IMG/VR virus record: IMGVR_UViG_3300022072_000022
Location: 1-44,687 of that record
DNA length: 44,687 nucleotides
Reading direction: 5' to 3' (one strand)
Origin: a virus
Positions 39,988 to 44,687 of this stretch are shown one piece after another. The position numbers and the translations under genes were made by a program. The first letter of the stretch is position 1. Each line of letters opens with the position of its first letter. The notes below the pieces were generated by a model. It was not told the origin of the DNA. It was given only the letters and a program-made list of their open reading frames with translations, and did no database searches.

Positions 39988-40554
39988 ATGCAAGCACAAC
40001 ACAAAAACCAGTTATCCGAAAACCTACCCTACAAATTCACGAAAGATGCAAGACCAATACTAGGTGAAGAGTTTAGAAAAGTTTGTGATTACGATTTAAT
40101 ATACAGCGTGTCGAATTTTGGGCGTGTGCGTAATGATAAAAAAGGCACTATTTTAAGTATGTATAGACCAGAAGGTACAGGGAAGATATACGCAAGGATT
40201 AAGAAGAACCTTGTTAGGATTCAAGATTTAATGTACAGGGCTTTTATAGGTTCGATACCTAAGAATATGATCGTTATTTGCAAGGACGGAGATAGGAGAA
40301 ACCTAACCTTGGATAACTTGAAACTTACAAAAGCATCACACAAGAAGAAATATAAAAAGACTTTAAAGCGTGAAAAGCTACAGCCAAGGTCAAAGATTAT
40401 GGAAGGCATGCCAAAGGAGCAAAGGATTAGTTTAAAAGGGCTGACAGGTGAATTACGAGCCGCCCAAACAGACCGGCTGAACGAATTATTAAAATATTAT
40501 TATACCGACACCGTTAAGGATGGTGTTTATTTATTAAAACTTAAAAACGAATAG
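39988..40554 (+). CDS. NUMOD4/HNH-like protein with degenerate catalytic site
   Basis: A 188-residue protein with a NUMOD4-type motif (YSVSNFGRVRN, about 39-49) and then the skeleton of an HNH endonuclease (LMYRAFIG ... VICKDGDRRNLTLDNLKL). The first His of the HNH motif, normally before a D-G pair, is replaced by Cys-Lys (ICKDGD). The C-terminal about 70 residues are basic. It may be an inactive or repurposed homing endonuclease, for instance a DNA-binding protein in the replication operon. Confidence 0.7.
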   Translation: MQAQHKNQLSENLPYKFTKDARPILGEEFRKVCDYDLIYSVSNFGRVRNDKKGTILSMYRPEGTGKIYARIKKNLVRIQDLMYRAFIGSIPKNMIVICKDGDRRNLTLDNLKLTKASHKKKYKKTLKREKLQPRSKIMEGMPKEQRISLKGLTGELRAAQTDRLNELLKYYYTDTVKDGVYLLKLKNE

Positions 40555-40558
40555 AATG
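40538..40558 (+). repeat. 21-bp direct repeat, copy 1
   Basis: Identical to 41148-41168. Both copies cover the leader and ATG of a gene. Copy 1 also codes for the end of the preceding protein (…LKLKNE). It marks a duplicated translation-start region next to the paralogous pair at 40556 and 40840. Confidence 0.85.
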
Positions 40559-40819
40559 AAAAAGCATTTTGAATTTAATGAAAAAAAAGGGTCAGTTGAA
40601 ATAAGCCCAAATGTAAATGAAACGAAAACAACAATTGAATGGGTCGTAAAAGCCATAGTCGATGGTGCGATAGTCGCCGAAAACATAGCCGCTGACCCAG
40701 ACGATGTGGAAGCGCTTTGTATAGAATACGAGAAGAAGGTAAGGGGGTGCTTATTAGGCTCCAATGAGCCGATAAAACCCAACGCTTGGAGTAGATTAAG
40801 AGATAATGGTTATTCGTAA
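40556..40819 (+). CDS. Paralogue A of a tandem gene pair
   Basis: An 87-residue protein that shares its pattern with the next gene: both begin MKKHFE, have KG-VEI near residue 12-16, W-V-A-V-G--IA in the middle, LEA/EALC with E-K helix and end with W-S-L---GY. Probably a small alpha/beta fold. Function unknown; it lies in the replication operon. Confidence 0.7.
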   Translation: MKKHFEFNEKKGSVEISPNVNETKTTIEWVVKAIVDGAIVAENIAADPDDVEALCIEYEKKVRGCLLGSNEPIKPNAWSRLRDNGYS

Positions 40820-40839
40820 TAATTAAAATAAATAAGACA

Positions 40840-41142
40840 ATGAAAAAGCATTTTGAGAATGGAAGCCGAAAAGGTTATGTTGAGATACAACAAAAGACAA
40901 AAAAGAAAAAAGTACACAATCCAATGACGCACGAAGATAGTGTAAAAAGCATAGTGTACTGGAATGTGTTTGCTTATGTTAACGGGCGAAAAATAGCCTC
41001 TGAAATGAATATAGAAAGCACCGAGCGCCTAGAGGCTGTTTCGCTTTCTTTTGAGGCTAAATTACAGACCGCACTAAGCGAAATAGAAGACACGCCAACT
41101 GTTAGTTTTTGGAGTGAATTGACAGGAAGAGGGTATAAGTAA
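40840..41142 (+). CDS. Paralogue B of a tandem gene pair
   Basis: A 100-residue relative of the preceding protein with a longer basic insertion after residue 17 (QQKTKKKKVHNP). The shared positions (MKKHFE; YVEI; W-VFAYVNGRKIA; RLEA; FWSEL) show a tandem duplication that has since diverged. Function unknown. Confidence 0.7.
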   Translation: MKKHFENGSRKGYVEIQQKTKKKKVHNPMTHEDSVKSIVYWNVFAYVNGRKIASEMNIESTERLEAVSLSFEAKLQTALSEIEDTPTVSFWSELTGRGYK

Positions 41143-41147
41143 TTAAT

Positions 41148-41168
41148 AACTTAAAAACGAATAGAATG
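41148..41168 (+). repeat. 21-bp direct repeat, copy 2
   Basis: Identical to 40538-40558; includes the start codon of the zinc-ribbon gene at 41166. Confidence 0.85.
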
Positions 41169-41381
41169 GAAGAAGCAAATAACGTGACTAGAGTTTTTGA
41201 AGGTGCTAAATTAAGTGATTTTGAAGTGTATTACAAGGCTTGCACTAAATGCGGCTACGACACGGCAAAATCTTCGAAAGCGTCAAAACCTAATTGCTGG
41301 AGATGTGGAAATGCGATAAGTAGAGATTATAGCGAACGAGCTTTAAAAAAGGATTTTATAATTAAGAATAAAAACAAATAA
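41166..41381 (+). CDS. Zinc-ribbon protein
   Basis: A 71-residue protein with two CxxC knuckles, CTKCGYD and CWRCGN, separated by about 16 residues, as in zinc ribbons. The end is basic (ERALKKDFIIKNKNK). It may bind nucleic acid or a replication partner. Confidence 0.7.
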   Translation: MEEANNVTRVFEGAKLSDFEVYYKACTKCGYDTAKSSKASKPNCWRCGNAISRDYSERALKKDFIIKNKNK

Positions 41382-41383
41382 CA

Positions 41384-41731
41384 ATGAGTGAATTAATTGA
41401 AAGTACAGGTTACAGTTACAGCGGTGTTACTGATTTGGTTAGAAATTCAGAAGATAACGAAACAGCGGCTTATGCTTTATTAGTAGAAATTGATGAAGAG
41501 TATAATTTAGCAAAGGCAAAAGTTGAACAGCTAGAGGAAATGCTGGTTGCAGCGAAATCGAAAAGAGGGCATATGGTTAGTATGTTCTTGCACGTGCATA
41601 AAGCAATGCAGCTTTCGGGCGACTTGGTTTTTCAGCAAAAAGACGACATTGTCAAGATAAAAATCATAGACGAAAATACAATTGATTACAGTAGACTAGA
41701 ATTAACAGATTTTTCAAAGCTTAATAAATAA
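41384..41731 (+). CDS. Helical protein, possibly Gp157-like
   Basis: A 115-residue protein with a long charged helix (ALLVEIDEEYNLAKAKVEQL and following) and a beta end. Position before an SSB-like gene and the general form resemble the Gp157 family of siphoviruses, but the match is weak. Function unknown. Confidence 0.5.
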   Translation: MSELIESTGYSYSGVTDLVRNSEDNETAAYALLVEIDEEYNLAKAKVEQLEEMLVAAKSKRGHMVSMFLHVHKAMQLSGDLVFQQKDDIVKIKIIDENTIDYSRLELTDFSKLNK

Positions 41732-41740
41732 CAAAACAAA

Positions 41741-41995
41741 ATGAGCAAGAAAAAACCAACAATAGAAAGTTATCTAGGTAGAGGCGTTAAGTATGACGTA
41801 TTAGGAACTTGTGTAATGACGGAAGCAGAAAATCGAATAGTGTTACAGATTCGGGGATGGGGTGCAATACAGCACTTGTTTACAGACCATGAAGAGGCTG
41901 AAAAGTTTCAAGACGAAATAGGGGAATATGTTACGAGTGCAATTAATGAAAAATTGAGTAAAAAATTATCAACAACTAAAAACAAAACAAAATGA
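41741..41995 (+). CDS. Unknown 84-residue protein next to SSB-like gene
   Basis: A compact protein with YDVLGTCVMTEAENRIVLQI in the first half and a Glu-rich helix (DHEEAEKFQDEIGEYV), then a basic tail. It overlaps the SSB-like gene by four bases (ATGA), so the two are probably made together. No family recognised. Confidence 0.6.
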   Translation: MSKKKPTIESYLGRGVKYDVLGTCVMTEAENRIVLQIRGWGAIQHLFTDHEEAEKFQDEIGEYVTSAINEKLSKKLSTTKNKTK

Positions 41996-42357
41996 GTGAG
42001 TTAAAATTAACAGGCAAAGTGATTGCCATAATGAAAAAGCAGCAAGTAACGGATACGTTTGCTAAAAGAGAGTTTGTGATTGAGACGGACGAGCAGTACC
42101 CGCAAATGGTGAAATTTGAGCTAATGCAGGATAAGTGCGACTTGATCGACAAGCACCGAGTAGGGGAAGAAATAACGGTGCATTTTAATGTAGCTGGGAG
42201 AAAATGGAGTGACAAACAAGGCAAGGACGTGTATTTTGTCTCGGTCAAAGCCTGGAGAATTGAAGCCGAGAAAGGCGCAACGGGTGGAGGTGATGCGATG
42301 CCTACGAGTGATGCGGAGCCGCCAGCTGATACCTTTGCCGATGATTTACCGTTCTGA
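41992..42357 (+). CDS. SSB-like OB-fold protein (DUF3127)
   Basis: A 121-residue protein of the DUF3127 type: LTGKVIAIMKKQQVTDTF, then KREFVIETDEQYPQ, FELMQDKCDLID, GEEITVHFNVAGRKWSDKQG and YFVSVKAWRIE follow the family pattern. The C-terminal tail is Gly/Ala/Asp rich and ends DDLPF, like the acidic tip by which SSB proteins bind partners. It therefore very likely coats single-stranded DNA and recruits replication and recombination proteins. Confidence 0.88.
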   Translation: MSELKLTGKVIAIMKKQQVTDTFAKREFVIETDEQYPQMVKFELMQDKCDLIDKHRVGEEITVHFNVAGRKWSDKQGKDVYFVSVKAWRIEAEKGATGGGDAMPTSDAEPPADTFADDLPF

Positions 42358-42360
42358 TAA

Positions 42361-42400
42361 TCAACGAGTTACGTAGTGTTTCCGACATTAATGTCGTTGA
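42361..42400 (+). promoter_or_regulatory. Perfect palindrome with alternative flanking stem
   Basis: CGACATTAATGTCG (42383-42396) is a perfect palindrome. TCAACGA (42361-42367) can instead pair with TCGTTGA (42394-42400), so two exclusive folds exist. It lies right after the SSB-like gene and has no T-run, so it looks more like an operator or mRNA switch than a terminator. Confidence 0.45.
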
Positions 42401-42437
42401 GTGAAAGGAAAATACTTTTAACTATCACGCTGTTTTA

Positions 42438-42469
42438 TTTGCGTATATAGATAATTAATTGTATCTTCG
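42438..42469 (+). promoter_or_regulatory. Promoter with AGATA...TATCT inverted repeat
   Basis: TTTG (42438-42441), 20 bases, TATCTTCG (42462-42469). The inverted repeat AGATAATTAATTGTATCT (42449-42466) covers the spacer end and the -7 box. The same layout and spacing occur at 44369-44400. It reads into a leader of about 160 bases before the gene at 42633. Confidence 0.65.
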
Positions 42470-42562
42470 TATTGTGGCAATTGTAATGATTGTTGCCTTG
42501 TGGGTTGTGGGCGGTTAAGTTGCCGTCCTCGCCCCTTGTCAAAAAGCCTTGCCTGTAAGATT

Positions 42563-42622
42563 ATGGCGAATTTACGAGAGTTATATACACGGCTTCTCTT
42601 TGTTTTTAAAAAACACATTTAA
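42563..42622 (+). CDS. Possible 19-residue leader peptide
   Basis: A short frame MANLRELYTRLLFVFKKHI in the leader between promoter 42438-42469 and the gene at 42633. It ends eleven bases before that start. Only position supports it; it may be a leader peptide or chance. Confidence 0.25.
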   Translation: MANLRELYTRLLFVFKKHI

Positions 42623-42632
42623 GGTAAAATCT

Positions 42633-42833
42633 ATGTGGAAACCAATAGAAACCGCACCTAAAGATGGTACAAAGATACTAGTTTGCAATATCAATTATTA
42701 CGAACCGATAACAGCAAGCTACAGGACGTACCACCCGAACGCACAAGGCAAAAAGACTTGGCGAGCTGGGCAAATGGGAAATAAGATAGATCCTACCCAT
42801 TGGATGGAGCAATTACAAGCCCCCGCTATCTAA
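42633..42833 (+). CDS. DUF551-type protein
   Basis: A 66-residue protein with the DUF551 pattern: MWKPIETAPKDGTKILVC at the start, a Tyr-rich centre and THWMEQLQAP at the end. Such proteins are frequent in phages; their role is unknown. Start at ATG 42633 fits the family start; a longer frame upstream is not used. Confidence 0.85.
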   Translation: MWKPIETAPKDGTKILVCNINYYEPITASYRTYHPNAQGKKTWRAGQMGNKIDPTHWMEQLQAPAI

Positions 42834-42856
42834 AAAAAAAGAACAAAAAATCAGTA

Positions 42857-42943
42857 GTGGTATGCTGAGGAAGGTTATAAAAATATAAGAACGCTTCTTT
42901 GCGCTGTAACATACCACGTTATACGGTGCGAAGGGGCGTTTCT
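42857..42943 (+). ncRNA. Predicted long hairpin with upstream-loop complementarity
   Basis: A hairpin of about 22 pairs: 42889-42891 with 42939-42941, 42892-42904 with 42926-42938 (13 pairs, several G-T), and 42905-42910 with 42918-42923, leaving the loop ATACCAC (42911-42917). The upstream sequence GTGGTATG (42857-42864) is perfectly complementary to 42910-42917, so the loop can form a pseudoknot with it. It occupies the leader of the gene at 42964 and may control its expression. Confidence 0.55.
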
Positions 42944-42963
42944 TAGTTTTAAAATATAGTGTT

Positions 42964-43305
42964 ATGATAGTTTTATTATTATGGAATAGAGATAAAGAAG
43001 ATGGCTGGCTGTCGGGTGATTTGTCTTTTGTTGTAAACGACCTTACGACAGATTGCGAAGCAGCTTGCAAGGAAGTGCAAGAGAAAGTTCCCGCTTCGTA
43101 TTTTGATGAGTTTTTTAAAGATGACATTTACGAAAAACTACAAGAGTATGGCTATAGCGGAAAGGAACAAACTTGTCATACCTTTAGATTCGATAATATT
43201 AATTACAAAGGTTATACTTTTAATTTTGTATTTAAGGATAGTAAAGGCGAAAGTATTTCATTCACAAAAGAATGCTCGGAGTTTATAGAGCCGTTTAATA
43301 AATAA
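42964..43305 (+). CDS. Unknown 113-residue protein
   Basis: A mostly beta protein with a hydrophobic start (MIVLLLWNRD), an acidic helix (CEAACKEVQEKVPASYFDEF) and several Cys. No family recognised. It is preceded by a strong RNA hairpin and followed by another structured element, so it appears to be individually controlled. Confidence 0.6.
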   Translation: MIVLLLWNRDKEDGWLSGDLSFVVNDLTTDCEAACKEVQEKVPASYFDEFFKDDIYEKLQEYGYSGKEQTCHTFRFDNINYKGYTFNFVFKDSKGESISFTKECSEFIEPFNK

Positions 43306-43310
43306 AAACC

Positions 43311-43389
43311 AAGCCGCCCCCGAAACCATTTCAAATGGGTTTTGTGCCTTGATAGGATCGGTTGTTTTCGTGCTGAACGGGGGTGGCTT
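43311..43389 (+). ncRNA. Structured leader element closed by a 12-bp helix
   Basis: AAGCCGCCCCCG (43311-43322) pairs with CGGGGGTGGCTT (43378-43389) over 12 bp with one G-T. Inside, AAACC/GGTTT with a short inner stem forms a hairpin near 43323-43343. There is no T-run after it. It sits directly after one gene and about 30 bases before the start at 43421, so it is probably a leader or processing element. Confidence 0.5.
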
Positions 43390-43420
43390 TAAATTAAAAT
43401 ACAGAACTAAAATAAACACA

Positions 43421-44368
43421 ATGAAAACGAATAAAAAATTGATTAAGCAGTTGAAGCGCTGCGGGTTTGAGAAACGATTCACGACGGGTCGTGGAGTGTA
43501 TTATAGCGACCAAGAAGTTATGAAGTGGGCTAATCCTTTTTGTGCCTTCTATGCAGAGAGTGATACTTTTGAGGTGTATTTGCATTCTAATGGTCCAGAA
43601 GTCGATATTAAAAGCCCCACATTCGCCCAAATAGCCGCAGCCATCAAAGAGCACACAGGCGAGGAGCTGAAACCGAAGCCAACGAAGGCGCAGCGTATCG
43701 AAGCTTTAACAAAGCGTATCGAAGCGCTAGAGCAAAAGGATAAGGACGTGCCTACAATTACCAAAGAAGAGGCGAAGCAGCTTGATTGGGAAGCAAAGGA
43801 GTACGAAAAAGATTCTAAACGTTGTTTGCAGAAACTGGACGAAATGGCAACAAAGGGGCTTAAGCAAGAACACTTTTTCGGCATAGATTACGGCACAAGT
43901 TCTGACCCTATCGACGCTCTCTCTTATGCAATGCATGGTGTGGGTGAACCACGCAAGAAAGACGTTGAAACAGAGCCCGTTTTTGAGGTGAGGGATAGGG
44001 TTGTGATTAATTTAAAGCATCCAGAATTAGCAGAGCATTACAGTATAAAAAATGCTGCTATTGAAAAACAGGTTTGTCAAGTAGCAGCAAAAAATAGCAG
44101 AGGCTATAAGGTGAAAATTAATTTTAATAATGCTAATTCATTTTATTGGTACTTCCAAGAGCACGAACTCCAGCACGCCCCCAAAGAAGCGGCAAAGGTT
44201 TTGAAGTTTGGAAAAGAGGCGGAACTACTCTATACAATAGATTCCGATTACTGCGAAGGTGCAACGGTTTTGATTTGCGACACAATAAAAGGCAATGGCT
44301 ATTTCGGTGTAATTGTAAACGGTAGAGGTGAAACTTCTGTTAATGGAAAGTATTTAAAACCGCTATAA
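43421..44368 (+). CDS. Unknown 315-residue protein
   Basis: Starts at ATG 43421 after the structured leader; an upstream in-frame ATG at 43349 lies within the predicted helix and is unlikely. The first about 85 residues look like a compact alpha/beta domain (GVYYSDQEVMKWANPF), a charged coiled coil follows (about 88-150), then a beta domain (PVFEVRDRVVINL) and a C-terminal beta domain that may be SH3-like (GATVLICDTIKGNGYFGVIV). Multi-domain build suggests binding to other molecules. No family recognised. Confidence 0.6.
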   Translation: MKTNKKLIKQLKRCGFEKRFTTGRGVYYSDQEVMKWANPFCAFYAESDTFEVYLHSNGPEVDIKSPTFAQIAAAIKEHTGEELKPKPTKAQRIEALTKRIEALEQKDKDVPTITKEEAKQLDWEAKEYEKDSKRCLQKLDEMATKGLKQEHFFGIDYGTSSDPIDALSYAMHGVGEPRKKDVETEPVFEVRDRVVINLKHPELAEHYSIKNAAIEKQVCQVAAKNSRGYKVKINFNNANSFYWYFQEHELQHAPKEAAKVLKFGKEAELLYTIDSDYCEGATVLICDTIKGNGYFGVIVNGRGETSVNGKYLKPL

Positions 44369-44400
44369 TTCGCATATATAGATAAATTTACTTATCTTAG
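44369..44400 (+). promoter_or_regulatory. Promoter with AGATAA...TTATCT inverted repeat
   Basis: TTCG (44369-44372), 20 bases, TATCTTAG (44393-44400). AGATAAATTTACTTATCT (44380-44397) is an inverted repeat over the -7 box. The start codon follows only five bases after the box, so the mRNA would have almost no leader. Confidence 0.65.
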
Positions 44401-44404
44401 TGTC

Positions 44405-44590
44405 ATGGAGGTAAAGAAACGAGGCGGACAAGAAAAAGACGTGTACAAGGGAGTCCAAGTGACCGAAAGGCTGCTAAAGATTCCCGACTACATGGCGTTC
44501 CAACAGATGGCGAAAAACGAGGGCGTGCCAGTAGTGGAATTGATTTATAAAATATTGCTTGCTGAACTTAGTGAGTTTGAAAATAAATAA
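44405..44590 (+). CDS. Small ribbon-helix-helix-like DNA-binding protein
   Basis: A 61-residue protein with the layout of Arc/MetJ-type regulators: basic N-terminus (MEVKKRGGQEK), a short strand with alternating residues (KGVQVTERLLKI), helix 1 (PDYMAFQQMAKNEG) and helix 2 (VPVVELIYKILLAEL). Such proteins dimerise and bind short inverted repeats through the strand. Its own promoter carries AGATAA-N6-TTATCT across the -7 box, so it may repress itself and the similar promoter at 42438. Fold assignment is by pattern only. Confidence 0.6.
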   Translation: MEVKKRGGQEKDVYKGVQVTERLLKIPDYMAFQQMAKNEGVPVVELIYKILLAELSEFENK

Positions 44591-44687
44591 AAATGAAAAA
44601 AATAGAAAAAAGACTTACTAATCTACAAAACTCAAACAGCGGCTTGTTTTTCAAAAACGAAGCATTGCAAAGAGAATTTAAAGCTAT
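44562..44687 (+). repeat. Terminal direct repeat, right copy
   Basis: Identical to 4-129; see left copy. Closing the circle here gives a unit length of 44,558 bp. Confidence 0.95.
44593..44687 (+). CDS. 5' part of the coiled-coil gene (same gene as at 35)
   Basis: This is the first 95 bases of the gene annotated at 35-316, cut by the window end. It is not a second copy. Confidence 0.85.
   Translation, partial: MKKIEKRLTNLQNSNSGLFFKNEALQREFKA

Noticed and set aside
41798-41805. Another ATTAGGAA as a promoter element
   Set aside because: It lies inside a coding region and no TAnnTTTG follows at 15-18 bases.
1-44687. CRISPR array, insertion sequence or stop-codon recoding
   Set aside because: No regularly spaced repeats or transposase were seen, and the reading frames work with the standard bacterial code.

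Overview
The window is one complete, low-GC tailed-phage genome, opened at an arbitrary point. Bases 4-129 recur exactly at 44562-44687, and the gene that starts at 44593 is the same gene that starts at 35, so the molecule closes as a circle of about 44,558 bp (or is circularly permuted/terminally redundant). The host is very probably a member of the Bacteroidota, most likely Flavobacteriia. Promoters follow the TTTG-N19/20-TAnnTTTG pattern of that phylum, Shine-Dalgarno sequences are weak or absent, starts are preceded by A-rich leaders, and the recognisable families (DUF3127 OB-fold protein, PrimPol-RepA fusion, RecT/YqaJ pair) fit phages of that group. No integrase, repressor of the CI type or attachment site was recognised, so a lytic life style is inferred. 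The tape measure and a predicted frameshifted tail chaperone point to a long-tailed siphovirus.

Layout. 317-2420 is an RNA-rich stretch: an irregular tRNA-Tyr-like element, a multibranched RNA, a tRNA-like element with encoded CCA, a terminator, several small genes and a second multibranched RNA. 2421-23947 (+) is the virion module: terminase subunits, portal, minor head protein, a secreted barrel-like protein, connector/tail genes, tail chaperones with a -1 frameshift site, tape measure, then (unusually late) scaffold and major capsid, more structural proteins, and three short genes of which two are membrane proteins. A bidirectional terminator (23961-23996) separates it from the leftward block 23998-29763 (-): adenine methyltransferase, GIY-YIG endonuclease, endolysin with a membrane partner, YqaJ exonuclease, RecT annealing protein and a VRR-NUC nuclease. 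29764-29920 is a divergent promoter hub.

Rightward early/middle genes follow: 29921-32848 (small proteins, overlapping microproteins, a secreted glucosaminidase), 33034-36267 (small proteins, a MazG-like pyrophosphohydrolase), 36509-42357 (replication initiator, primase-helicase, degenerate HNH protein, tandem paralogues, zinc ribbon, SSB-like protein) and 42633-44590 plus the wrap-around gene, ending with a small ribbon-helix-helix-like regulator.

How it works together: recombination (RecT, YqaJ, VRR-NUC) and replication (initiator, PrimPol-helicase, SSB-like) surround the promoter hub. Three promoter classes can be seen by eye: host-like TTTG-type; a class with ATTAGGAA in place of the -33 box; and a class whose spacer and -7 box carry an AGATA...TATCT inverted repeat, one copy of which drives the putative ribbon-helix-helix gene. 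The most unusual theme is the number of predicted structured RNAs, several closed by a long helix that runs into a U-tract.
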